DNA from: Verrucomicrobiota bacterium
GTDB taxonomy: Bacteria > Verrucomicrobiota > Verrucomicrobiia > Limisphaerales > DSYF01
NCBI GenBank assembly: GCA_025457615.1
Contig: JALOTZ010000001.1
Location: forward strand, 1 to 64,000
Direction: 5' to 3'
Length of the DNA: 64,000 nt
The notes beneath the pieces were generated by a model. That model saw only the letters and a list, made by a program, of their open reading frames with translations, did not search any database and was not told the DNA's origin. Positions 33,521 through 41,757 of this stretch are shown here, one piece after another; position 1 is the first letter of the stretch, and each line of letters starts with the position of its first letter. The position numbers were made by a program, and so were the translations under genes.

Positions 33521-34831
33521 ATGAAACGCACCCTCACCCGCCGCCAGTTTCTGGCCTCCACCGGCCTGGCGCTCGCCGCGCCCGCCATTCTCCCGTCGTC
33601 GGGCTTCGGACAGAACAGCCCGTCCAACCGCATCAACATCGGCGTGGTGGGCTGGGGCATGCAAGGCCCGCCCAACACCAAGGCCTTTCTCAACATGAAA
33701 GACTGCCGGGTGGTGGCCGCCTGTGACCTGGACAAAAGGCCCTTGCAAGCGGCGCTGGACACCATCCACGCTCATTACCAGAATCAGGATTGCCAGGGTT
33801 ACCACGACTACCGGGAAATGCTGGCCCGGAAGGACCTCGATGCCGTCATGCTGGCCGTGCCCGATCACTGGCATATGCTGACAGCCGTGGACGCCGCCCG
33901 GGCCGGCAAACACATCTACGGCGAGAAACCTCTCGCCCGCACCATCGCCGAACAACAGGCGATCGTGAAGGCGGTCCACCAGAACAAGATCACCTGGCAG
34001 ACCGGCTCCTGGCAGCGTTCCGTGGCCAACTTCCACAAAGCCGCCGAACTCGTGGCCAACGGCCACATCGGAGAGGTGACGCACGTCGAAGTCGGCCTGC
34101 CCGCCGGCCATAATGATTTCAAGAAGACCAAGGACAAACTCCACATCACGGACCCGCCGCCCGAACTGGACTACGACTTCTGGGTCGGCCCGTCCCGGAT
34201 GATGCCCTACCGGGAAGGTTTCGTGCACATGAACTGGCGCTGGAACTACAACTTCGGCGGCGGCCAACTGCTGGACTGGGTGGGGCATCACATGGACATT
34301 GCGCACTGGGGCTGCGGCTTCGACAACACCGGCCCTTCGGAGGTCGAAGGTGAAGGCGAGTTCCCGCCGGCCGACGCCCCCTGGAATACCGCCACCCGGT
34401 ACCGGATCGAGCTCAAGTATCCGCGCAACATCACGATGACGATCGCCGGCGGCCACGACGACATTCGCGGTGGCACGAAGTGGATTGGGACCGAAGGCTG
34501 GGTCTGGGTGGACCGCAAGGGGTTCGAGGCTTCAAACTCCAACTGGAAAGATGACTTCAAGCGGCTGCCGGATGAAATGCGCACCCGGAACCCGCTCTAT
34601 CTCTCCGTGGATCACCAGCGGAACTTCATCGACTGCATCCGCTCCGGCCAACCCACGATCACGCCCGTCGAGGTGGCGCATCATTCCGCCATCCCCGGCC
34701 ACCTCGGACTGATCAGCATGCTGGTCCAACGCAAGATCCGGTGGGATGCAGCCCGGGAAATGATCCTGGAGGATCCGGAAGCCAGCCGCCTGCTGACGCG
34801 CGAGTACCGCAAACCCTGGAAGATGGCTTGA
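33521..34831 (+). CDS. Tat-exported Gfo/Idh/MocA oxidoreductase, paralogue 2
   Basis: 436 aa, about four-fifths identical by eye to the gene before it. Same Tat signal (TRRQFLASTGLALAAPAI), Rossmann start INIGVVGWGMQGPPNT, EKPLA motif and GGGQLLDWVGHHMDIAHWG. Differences concentrate in the insert around residues 200-215 (HNDFKKTKDKLHITDPPP versus HGSYTPTPPSLAITDPPP), which lies near the substrate region. Long identical DNA stretches, for example over the Tat signal, suggest a recent tandem duplication or gene conversion. Substrates unknown. Confidence 0.92.
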   Translation: MKRTLTRRQFLASTGLALAAPAILPSSGFGQNSPSNRINIGVVGWGMQGPPNTKAFLNMKDCRVVAACDLDKRPLQAALDTIHAHYQNQDCQGYHDYREMLARKDLDAVMLAVPDHWHMLTAVDAARAGKHIYGEKPLARTIAEQQAIVKAVHQNKITWQTGSWQRSVANFHKAAELVANGHIGEVTHVEVGLPAGHNDFKKTKDKLHITDPPPELDYDFWVGPSRMMPYREGFVHMNWRWNYNFGGGQLLDWVGHHMDIAHWGCGFDNTGPSEVEGEGEFPPADAPWNTATRYRIELKYPRNITMTIAGGHDDIRGGTKWIGTEGWVWVDRKGFEASNSNWKDDFKRLPDEMRTRNPLYLSVDHQRNFIDCIRSGQPTITPVEVAHHSAIPGHLGLISMLVQRKIRWDAAREMILEDPEASRLLTREYRKPWKMA

Positions 34832-34833
34832 TC

Positions 34834-34875
34834 AGAAAAGGCACGGCCCGGGCTCGGCAGGGAACCCAGGCCGTG
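34834..34875 (-). terminator. Rho-independent terminator of the Cys-rich mini gene
   Basis: On the minus strand CACGGCCTGGG pairs with CCCGGGCCGTG across an 12-nt loop (plus strand 34842-34875), an 11-bp stem with one wobble. It is followed by CCTTTTCTG. It lies 17 nt beyond the stop codon of the 54-aa gene at 34892-35056. It also lies just past the stop of the + strand oxidoreductase, so it may partly serve both. Confidence 0.75.
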
Positions 34876-34891
34876 GTGGTTGTAAGCTGGG

Positions 34892-35056
34892 TCAGGACTT
34901 CTTGTCCGACGCCTTCTGGTCGCCGCCGGCGGGGCACTTGCCTTCCTTGACCGGGCAGTCCTGCTTTTCCTTGGCCTTGCCGGGGCAGCAGTCGCTTCCG
35001 GCCGTTGCCGCGCAGGCAAACGCCACCAGCGCCATCATCGCAATCAGTTTCTTCAT
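34892..35056 (-). CDS. Small secreted Cys-rich protein (54 aa)
   Basis: 54 aa from ATG 35056. SD GGAAAG sits 6-7 nt upstream, and a Rho-independent terminator follows the stop. The signal peptide is MKKLIAMMALVAFACAATAG. The mature part is 34 residues, Lys-rich and with four Cys: SDCCPGKAKEKQDC and PVKEGKCPAG. The SD, signal peptide and terminator together make this a real gene although it is short. No named family recognised; the Cys/Lys pattern could suit metal binding or a disulfide-linked periplasmic peptide. Confidence 0.8.
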   Translation of the reverse strand: MKKLIAMMALVAFACAATAGSDCCPGKAKEKQDCPVKEGKCPAGGDQKASDKKS

Positions 35057-35196
35057 TTTTGCTTTCCGTTGTGTGTTGTTGCCGTCTCGGAGACCGTCCC
35101 CGAGGCGCGGCGGAAGTTACTCGCGATTCCGGAACCTGCAAGTGGCAAGATCACGGCCCGAACCGGTGGCCGCAGCCCTCAACGTTCCGGACCGTC

Positions 35197-36030
35197 TCAA
35201 CTCATCTCGATGCAGGCGTAGGCGTTGTGATTATGGATGCTCTCCTGGTTCTCCGCCTCCACCTTCCACCAGGTAATCTCGGGGTGCGCCTTGAGCTTGA
35301 GGGCCACGTTCCGGACCAGATCCTCCACAAACACCGGGTTCTCGTACGCCCGCTCCGTCACCGCCTTCTCATCCTCCCGCTTCAACAGGGCATACAGTTC
35401 GGAACTCCCCGATTCCTCAATCAAATCAATCAGGTCCTCGATCCACACCACACGGCGCGACCGGATCTGCACCGTCACTTCCCCGCGCTGGTTGTGCGCG
35501 CCATACCGCGCAATCGCCTTGGAACAGGGGCATAACGTGGTCACATGGGCCTTCACCGTCAGCACAAAGTCCATTTCCTCCCCGCACGCCGCCGCGTCAA
35601 ACCGGGCAAGGTAGTCCAGCACCGCCTCCTTGCCGGTGACCGGCGCGGCCTTGACCCGGAAGAACGGGAACTCGATCTCGATGTGCGCCGTCCGGGCATG
35701 CAGGCGCTTCTGCAGCGACTGGAGGATGTCGGCGATGTTCTCGACGTGTATGACCTCGCCGTGCGCGTTGAGCGCCTCGATGAAGCGGCTCATGTGCGTG
35801 CCTTTGAACTCCTCGGGCAGATCCACAAACATCCCGATGGTCGCCACCGTGTTCTGCACCGCATGGGCCTTGTCGCGCACCTGGATGGGGAACCGCAGCT
35901 TGCGCACACCCACCTTGTCGATGCGCAACTGCCGGTGATCGCGCTCGCTCTGCCGGTCGCGAAGCTGCGGCTCGGACGCCTTCGCCCGCTCGGCGGCGGC
36001 GGGACGCTCAGTCAGACTGGTCTTGGACAT
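35197..36030 (-). CDS. folE2: GTP cyclohydrolase FolE2 (type IB)
   Basis: 277 aa from ATG 36030 (MSKTSLTERP). Signature elements of the metal-dependent type IB enzyme: VGVRKLRFPIQV, GTHMSRFIEALNAH, HVTTLCPCSKAIARYGAHNQRG (metal-binding Cys) and YENPVFVEDLVRNVA. It converts GTP to dihydroneopterin triphosphate for folate or queuosine. It works with metals other than zinc, typical of organisms under zinc limitation. Stands alone on the minus strand, between the Cys-rich mini gene and a divergent secreted hydrolase. Confidence 0.95.
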   Translation of the reverse strand: MSKTSLTERPAAAERAKASEPQLRDRQSERDHRQLRIDKVGVRKLRFPIQVRDKAHAVQNTVATIGMFVDLPEEFKGTHMSRFIEALNAHGEVIHVENIADILQSLQKRLHARTAHIEIEFPFFRVKAAPVTGKEAVLDYLARFDAAACGEEMDFVLTVKAHVTTLCPCSKAIARYGAHNQRGEVTVQIRSRRVVWIEDLIDLIEESGSSELYALLKREDEKAVTERAYENPVFVEDLVRNVALKLKAHPEITWWKVEAENQESIHNHNAYACIEMS

Positions 36031-36124
36031 GGCAGCGTATTCTAGCCCGCAGGCACGGTAATGCAAAAGATTTGAGCAAGTTCCGTTTTGACACCGCCGA
36101 CCGGGCGTGGCCCACTGCGGCGGG

Positions 36125-37057
36125 ATGATTGGCCTGCGACAATGGTTGGGACTCCCGCTGGCGGGGGTGTGCCTTCTGCTGCCCTGCTTTGCCGGGGCGG
36201 ATTCCTTCCGGGTGGCCACCTACAATGTGGAGAACTTTCTGGATCAACCCACGGACTCCCGGGCCGCCAAGAGCGCCGCGGCCAAAGCCCGGGTGTGCGA
36301 CCAGATCCTGGCGCTGAAACCCGATGTCCTCGCCCTGCAGGAAATCGGCACCCGCAGCGCGCTGCAGGAATTGCAGTCGGCCCTGCGCGAGCGCGGATGT
36401 GCCCTCCCCCACGCGGAATGGGTGGACGGGTGGGATACCAACATCCACGTGGCGGTGCTGAGCCGCTTTCCTTTCACCCGCCAGTCATCCCATACCAACG
36501 CGGCCTACCTCCTCAGCGGACGCCGACTGCATGTCAGCCGCGGCTTTGCCGAGGTGGACATCCAGGTGAACCGGGACTACAGCTTCACCCTCCTGGTGGC
36601 CCATCTGAAGTCCAAACTCCGCGTGGGCGTGGCCGATGAAGCCGAAATGCGTCTCGAGGAAGCCAAGCTGCTGCGCCAGATCCTGGACCGGAAGCTTGAA
36701 GCCCTGGCGCCAACCAATTTCCTCGTGTGCGGCGATTTCAACGACACCTACAACTCGCCGCCCCTCAAGACCCTCGTGGGCCGGGGCCGCCGCGCCCTCA
36801 CCGACACCCGCCCGGCGGAACGCAACGGCGACCCCGCCTCGCCCCTTCGTGCGGCCGGCCGCTTTCCGCGCACCGTCACCTGGACGCACTACTATGGCGC
36901 CGAGGACACCTACAGCCGCATTGACTACATCCTGCTCAGTCCGGGCATGACGGAAGAGTGGAGCCGCGATGAAACCTGGGTCCTGACCGCGCCCAACTGG
37001 GGCCTGGCCTCGGACCACCGTCCCTTGGTGGCCACATTCACAGCCGACGATCAGTGA
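36125..37057 (+). CDS. Secreted endonuclease/exonuclease/phosphatase-family protein
   Basis: 310 aa from ATG 36125. Signal peptide LRQWLGLPLAGVCLLLPCFAG. The EEP fold motifs follow: VATYNVENFLD, LKPDVLALQEIGTR, VAHLKSKL, LVCGDFNDTYNSPP and SDHRPLVATF, including the catalytic GDFND and SDH. It hydrolyses phosphodiester or phosphoester bonds outside the cytoplasm; substrate could be nucleic acid or a lipid phosphate. Divergent from folE2 (95-bp gap). A 217-bp gap to the next gene contains no feature I recognise. Confidence 0.9.
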   Translation: MIGLRQWLGLPLAGVCLLLPCFAGADSFRVATYNVENFLDQPTDSRAAKSAAAKARVCDQILALKPDVLALQEIGTRSALQELQSALRERGCALPHAEWVDGWDTNIHVAVLSRFPFTRQSSHTNAAYLLSGRRLHVSRGFAEVDIQVNRDYSFTLLVAHLKSKLRVGVADEAEMRLEEAKLLRQILDRKLEALAPTNFLVCGDFNDTYNSPPLKTLVGRGRRALTDTRPAERNGDPASPLRAAGRFPRTVTWTHYYGAEDTYSRIDYILLSPGMTEEWSRDETWVLTAPNWGLASDHRPLVATFTADDQ

Positions 37058-37274
37058 TCCGCCCCCACACCCAAACCCCAAACCCGGCTGGCGTACCCGG
37101 CGAAACGCGTACCCGCCGGTGTTCAGCCAGAATGGTCAACGGGAATTTCCAAACCTTTGCGGCTTTGCGCCTCCGCGTCTTTGCGTTGAATATCTCCTGC
37201 CTGGTTTCGATCTGGATCCCCCGCCCGTCTGCGCAGTTGCCAAACCCGCCACCAATCCGCTAGTTCTGTGGCCG

Positions 37275-37793
37275 ATGCCAACCGTCGGCGAGCAACTGCG
37301 CGCAGCGCGCGAGGCCCAGAAACTCAGCATCCAGGAGGTGGCCAAGGCCACCAACATGCGCACGGATCACGTCCAGGCGCTCGAGGAGGGCCATTACGCA
37401 CCCTTCCCCGCCCCGGTGTACATCCGCGGCTCAGTCCGCACCTACGCCAAACTGCTCAAATTGGACGTCATGCCCCTCATGGAGGTCCTGAATGCGGAAC
37501 TGAACCGTCAAGGCGAGGCCGAGGAACCGGGAGAGGGACTGCGCCGACGTCGGGGCGTGCTCGATGTCCTGGCCCTGCAACTCGTGCGCTTCGGATGGAA
37601 GCGGGCGGTGATCGTCCTGGTGCTGGTCGTGGGGGTGGTTCTGATGCTCCTGCTGCGCGGCGGCCGTTCTGCAGAACCGCCCGCGCCGGATCCGTTGGCC
37701 GACCTGCCCCCGCCCCTTTACCAACCCGCCGGCAACCCGGACACGGGTTATCTCCCGCTGCCAGCCACGAATCGGCAGGAGGTCGTCCGATAG
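37275..37793 (+). CDS. RodZ-like HTH membrane protein
   Basis: 172 aa from ATG 37275 (MPTVGEQLRAAREAQ). The HTH_25-type domain of RodZ comes first: LRAAREAQKLSIQEVAKATNMRTDHVQALEEGHYAPFPAPVYIRGSVRTYAKLL. A single transmembrane segment (about residues 113-133) and a short Pro-rich tail follow. It lacks the beta-rich C-terminal domain of classical RodZ. It likely links MreB-type cytoskeleton or acts as a membrane-bound regulator. pgsA converges with it from the other strand (20-bp gap). Confidence 0.82.
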   Translation: MPTVGEQLRAAREAQKLSIQEVAKATNMRTDHVQALEEGHYAPFPAPVYIRGSVRTYAKLLKLDVMPLMEVLNAELNRQGEAEEPGEGLRRRRGVLDVLALQLVRFGWKRAVIVLVLVVGVVLMLLLRGGRSAEPPAPDPLADLPPPLYQPAGNPDTGYLPLPATNRQEVVR

Positions 37794-37813
37794 GGACAGC
37801 AGCTTGGGTCGGA

Positions 37814-38404
37814 TCACATATCCGAGAGGTAGATCTCCCGGTTGCGCCAGAAGTAGAGCCAGCCAGACAGGACCGTCAGGCCCACCGTGACCCAGAGGGA
37901 AAAGTCGCGAAACCAGATCACCCACGCCTTGCCTCCGATCTCGAATCCGAACACCGCCGGGCCCACTACCGGCCAGGATGCGTAGCTCATCCCCACCAGA
38001 ATGGAAATGATGGCGATGATCTGCCAGATGGTCTTCTGCTTGCCCCAGGCGTCGGCGGCCAGCACCGCGTTCTTCGAGACCGCCAGCAGCCGCAGACCGG
38101 TGACAGCCAGTTCGCGCGCCACGATCAGGGCTGCCATCCACACCGCCACCAGCCCGAGTTCCACGAAGGCGATGAACGCCGAACAGGTCAGGATCTTGTC
38201 CACCAGCGGATCCATCAGAATGCCAAAGTTGGTGATCAAATTGTCCCGGCGGGCAATCATGCCGTCGTAGAGATCCGTGAGACTCGCCGCGACGAATAAG
38301 CCCAGCGCGACGGTGGTGTGAAACGGGAACTCCACCAGCAGCGCCACCAGGAAGAACAACGTCAGGAACACTCGGGAAAGCGTCAACTGGTTGGGCAGGT
38401 TCAT
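37814..38404 (-). CDS. pgsA: CDP-diacylglycerol-glycerol-3-phosphate 3-phosphatidyltransferase
   Basis: 196 aa integral membrane enzyme. The CDP-alcohol phosphotransferase motif is complete: SLTDLYDGMIARRDN...FGILMDPLVDK, giving D(x2)DG(x2)AR(x8)G(x3)D(x3)D. N-terminus MNLPNQLTLSRVFLTLFF is typical of PgsA. It makes phosphatidylglycerophosphate for phosphatidylglycerol and cardiolipin. It lies 50 bp downstream of rimO. Confidence 0.94.
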   Translation of the reverse strand: MNLPNQLTLSRVFLTLFFLVALLVEFPFHTTVALGLFVAASLTDLYDGMIARRDNLITNFGILMDPLVDKILTCSAFIAFVELGLVAVWMAALIVARELAVTGLRLLAVSKNAVLAADAWGKQKTIWQIIAIISILVGMSYASWPVVGPAVFGFEIGGKAWVIWFRDFSLWVTVGLTVLSGWLYFWRNREIYLSDM

Positions 38405-38454
38405 GCGCGACACCCCGTCGAATAACCCTGGCAGCCGCCAAACACAAGGCGAAC

Positions 38455-40197
38455 TCACACCAGCTCGGCCATCAAATCGTAATCGGTGTGCCCGATGACC
38501 CGCACGTCGGCGAACTGGCCGATCGGGACCTCCCCCCGAATGTAAACGCGTCCGTCAATGTCCGGCGCATCCGCCTCACCGCGAGCCACCCGGTAGCGGC
38601 CCTTGAGTTGGGCCACATGACCGTCCGGGGCGCGGATCAATCCGTGCTCCCACGAGGACACCCGGGCCTGCTGGAGCTGCTTCGCCGTGGCCTCGCCTTC
38701 CACCAGCACCTTGAGGGTGCGGCCCACAAAGGATTCCGCCACCCGCACCGCCACGGCGTGCTGCGCCGCCATCGCCTGCTCCCGGCGACGCTGCTTCTCC
38801 CTTGCCGGAACCTGTCCGGCCATGACCCCCGCCCGGGTGCCGTCCTCCTTCGAGTAGGCAAACACGCCCAGCCGCTCGAACTGCGCCTCGCGGATGAACT
38901 CCAGCAAGGATTCAAAGCTCCCCCGGGTCTCGCCGGGGAACCCGACAATAAACGTGGTCCGCAACGCGATGCCGGGCACCCCGGACCGGATCCGCCTCAG
39001 CAGATCCTCGATGTGGGCGCGCGAGGTCTCGCGGCGCATCCGCTCGAGCAGGTTGTCGTGGATGTGCTGCAATGGGATGTCCACGTAACGCGCCACCTTC
39101 CGGCACTCGGCGATGGTCCGGATCAACTCGTCGGTCCAGTGCGCCGGATGCGTGTAAAGGATCCGGATCCAGAACTCCCCGCGCAGCGCGTTCAACTCGC
39201 GCAACAGCGTGCACAGCGTGGTGGCATCCGCCGCCAGGGACCGCGTCGCCGCCCCGAACCGTTCCGGCGAGGAGATGGCCCGGCTGTGGTTCGGACGCAG
39301 GTCGAGCCCGTAATAGGTGGAATCCTGGGAGATCAGGTTGATTTCCTTCACGCCCTCCTTGAGAAGCTGCCTCACCTCGCGCACCACATCGGCCTGTGCG
39401 CGGCTGCGGTGCGAACCGCGCATGCGGGGGATGATGCAGAAGCTGCACGGGTGATTGCACCCCTCGGCAATCTTCACGTAGGCGAAGTGACGCGGTGTCA
39501 GGCGAAACCGCGGTGTCTGGTAATCGGGAATGTAGGTCGGACGCGCCTCGACCTGCACCAGAGAATCCTTCTGTTTCTCCCGGGTTGTCGCCTGCCTGCC
39601 TGCGTCACGCTGCGTGTTGCGTGCTCCGGGTTGCGTCAAAGGGCCGAGCACGGTCTTGGTGTTTCCAAACCCGGCGGTTCCCCGCCGTGACGCTTGTCCC
39701 GGAGGCTCGGCAGACACTCCCGCCTGGAGTTCCGCCAGCGCACCGACGAGAGCTTCCGCCTTCCGCCTTCTGCCTTCAGTCCTCTGCCTTCCGCCCTCTG
39801 CCTTCTGCCTTCTCTCCAGCGCCTCGCGCACGATCCGTCCCACCGACGCCACCTGGTCGATGCCCATAAAGGCGTCCACCTCGGGAAACAGCCGGGGTAA
39901 CTGGTCGCGGAACCGCTGGCTCAGGCAGCCGGACACCACCAACGCCTGCCCGCGGTTCTGGGCTTCGCGAACCTCGGCCGATTCCAAGATGGTATCCACG
40001 CTTTCCTCTTGCGCCGCGTCGATGAACGAGCAGGTGTTGACGATCACCGCATCGGCCTCCCGGGTGTCGCTGGTGATCTCCACGCCGTCCTTGAGCAAGG
40101 CGCCCAGCATGATCTCGGCATCCACCAGGTTCTTGGCGCAACCCAGCGAAATCAGTCCCACACGCAGCGGGCGCGGGGCGGAACCGTGCGTTGTCAT
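38455..40197 (-). CDS. rimO: Ribosomal protein S12 methylthiotransferase RimO with insertion
   Basis: 580 aa; the family is normally about 430-450. The MTTase domain (1-130) keeps the three cluster Cys (ISLGCAKNLVDAE, NTCSFIDAA, VSGCLSQRF). The radical-SAM CxxxCxxC is in EGCNHPCSFCIIPRMRG, and a TRAM-like end carries VLVEGEATAKQ. Between the MTTase and radical-SAM domains lies about 110 residues of low-complexity insert (about 130-240) encoded by microsatellite DNA. A smaller insert follows near 305-330 (HSRAISSPERFGAATR). It methylthiolates Asp88 of ribosomal S12. Confidence 0.9.
   Translation of the reverse strand: MTTHGSAPRPLRVGLISLGCAKNLVDAEIMLGALLKDGVEITSDTREADAVIVNTCSFIDAAQEESVDTILESAEVREAQNRGQALVVSGCLSQRFRDQLPRLFPEVDAFMGIDQVASVGRIVREALERRQKAEGGRQRTEGRRRKAEALVGALAELQAGVSAEPPGQASRRGTAGFGNTKTVLGPLTQPGARNTQRDAGRQATTREKQKDSLVQVEARPTYIPDYQTPRFRLTPRHFAYVKIAEGCNHPCSFCIIPRMRGSHRSRAQADVVREVRQLLKEGVKEINLISQDSTYYGLDLRPNHSRAISSPERFGAATRSLAADATTLCTLLRELNALRGEFWIRILYTHPAHWTDELIRTIAECRKVARYVDIPLQHIHDNLLERMRRETSRAHIEDLLRRIRSGVPGIALRTTFIVGFPGETRGSFESLLEFIREAQFERLGVFAYSKEDGTRAGVMAGQVPAREKQRRREQAMAAQHAVAVRVAESFVGRTLKVLVEGEATAKQLQQARVSSWEHGLIRAPDGHVAQLKGRYRVARGEADAPDIDGRVYIRGEVPIGQFADVRVIGHTDYDLMAELV
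39753..39817. repeat. CTTCTGC/CTTCCGC microsatellite inside rimO
   Basis: On the + strand CTTCCGC, CTTCTGC, CCTCTGC and CTTCCGC 7-mers repeat about nine times from 39753 to 39817. On the coding (minus) strand this reads as GCAGAAGGCAGAGGA-type purine repeats, translating to RQKAEGGRQRTEGRRRKAEA. A second short repeat (GCGTCACGCTGCGTGTTGCG) lies in the same insert at about 39602-39640. Neither is expected in RimO. Confidence 0.8.
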
Positions 40198-40222
40198 GCG
40201 AAAAACCCTGACCGAGGTGTGT

Positions 40223-41752
40223 TCACGAGGCCGCAGATGGGGCCGCCGTGGCTGGAGGGGTGTTGGTGCCGGGCGCGGGGGCCGGGGCGCGTTCGGGATC
40301 GAGGTTGAGCTTGAAGCGCAGGCGTGCCCGTGCCTCCGGCACCAGGCCGGTCTGCGGATCCAGCAACTGCTTGAGCACGCGTGACTGGATCTCCTCCAGG
40401 GAGGCGATCTCGATGCGCCGGTCCGATCCTGAAGCCTCGGTGTACCGTGCGACCGACGCGGCCGCCAGCGCCATCAAGCCGGCGGCTCGATCGTCGTTGT
40501 CAAAGACCAGGCTCATGTAGGAGTTGGCCACCAAGCCCTCGATCAGGGCCGTCACGCGTACCTGGCTGGTTTCGCCCAGATCCTCCTGCACCCGCTCGAA
40601 ACAGTACTCGTCCAGTGTCAAATCCCGCGGCAACGAGGGGGCCTCCCGGCCAAGCAGGGATTTGTTCGGATAGAGCTTGGCCAGGTAATCGTACCACTGC
40701 TGCGCTTCCCTCACCCGGTTGTAGGTGTAGAGAAAATACACGGCGTCCCCGAGGAAATTGCTGTGCGCGGTGGCGATGCTGTCGCGAATCTTCACATCCT
40801 CCTCGTTCATCAACTGCTCGTAGGTGGCGCTCACCTTGGGAACGATGTCGAGGTTGGGGCCGAACTGGAACAGGCGACCCGGTCCGAAACTGATCAGCCG
40901 CCCGCGCTGAAAGGCCCGCATCATTCCCTGGTAAATCGAACGTCGCAACCGGTCCATCTCCTGACGGTTGAACCGCTCCGGATCCACCGCCGCCTGCTTC
41001 ATGCCCCGGGCGGCCCAGTAGATGGCGTGCGATTCCGGCAGACGCCATTCCAGCGGGCCGTATTCCCGATCCACCTCCTGCATGAGGACGGGATCCAGCT
41101 TGTAGCGATCGCGCAACGTGGCCGCCCGGGCGCGGTCCTCGTCGGTCTGTGGATCGATCAGCCGGTCAAAGCCGGGCCGGTTGGTGTTGCCCAGCACGGC
41201 CGCCATCTCCCCGGCCCAGCGTTCCTTATAGAACATGTTCCCGTCGTCGAGGTTGTCCCCGAGTTTGTGATGAAAGAACCAGGCCAGTTCGGCGTAGAGG
41301 AGTGGCTCGTTGGGATTGTAGCGCAAGCCCTCGTCGCGGAGGAGCTCGATGCCGCGCTGCACCCAGCGCCAGCGGTCGCTGAAGTCGCCGGGCGGGTTGT
41401 CCTTGAACTTCACGCTGATGTTGTAGGCCATGTTCCAGGCCTGCACCGTCCAGACCTGGGCGAACCCGGGCTCGAGCTTGGTGATCCAGTCGGCCAGTTG
41501 GGCCATCTCGAAATACCGGCCCTCCTCCTGCAAATCGTTGGCGCGCATCCAGAGGGCATTGGAGATCAACCCGCGAAACCCGCCCAGCGCCACCGTGGTG
41601 AAAGCCAGAACCGGCGGTGCGTTCTCCAGGGGCTGCACCCGGGTCAAGCCAAGCGTGTCCCGATCCTGATTGAGCCCGCGCTGCACCACCCCGACGCCCA
41701 GCAGACAGGCGGCGGCCAGCGACAGGAGCAGGGGCTTGCGCAGCTTCTCCAT
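40223..41752 (-). CDS. Unrecognised membrane-anchored 509-aa protein in ABC operon
   Basis: 509 aa from ATG 41752, 6 nt after the upstream permease stop. One N-terminal hydrophobic helix (LLLSLAAACLLGVGVV) would anchor or export it; the rest is soluble and helical. Recognisable local patterns are ALGGFRGLISNALWMRANDL, LEPGFAQVWTVQAWNMAYNI and YNPNEPLLYAELAWFFHHKL, which look like TPR-type helical repeats but are not a clear match. The tail is Pro/Ala-rich. Operonic with two ABC genes. It may be a periplasmic partner of the exporter; function not known. Confidence 0.8.
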   Translation of the reverse strand: MEKLRKPLLLSLAAACLLGVGVVQRGLNQDRDTLGLTRVQPLENAPPVLAFTTVALGGFRGLISNALWMRANDLQEEGRYFEMAQLADWITKLEPGFAQVWTVQAWNMAYNISVKFKDNPPGDFSDRWRWVQRGIELLRDEGLRYNPNEPLLYAELAWFFHHKLGDNLDDGNMFYKERWAGEMAAVLGNTNRPGFDRLIDPQTDEDRARAATLRDRYKLDPVLMQEVDREYGPLEWRLPESHAIYWAARGMKQAAVDPERFNRQEMDRLRRSIYQGMMRAFQRGRLISFGPGRLFQFGPNLDIVPKVSATYEQLMNEEDVKIRDSIATAHSNFLGDAVYFLYTYNRVREAQQWYDYLAKLYPNKSLLGREAPSLPRDLTLDEYCFERVQEDLGETSQVRVTALIEGLVANSYMSLVFDNDDRAAGLMALAAASVARYTEASGSDRRIEIASLEEIQSRVLKQLLDPQTGLVPEARARLRFKLNLDPERAPAPAPGTNTPPATAAPSAAS

Positions 41753-41757
41753 GGCGG

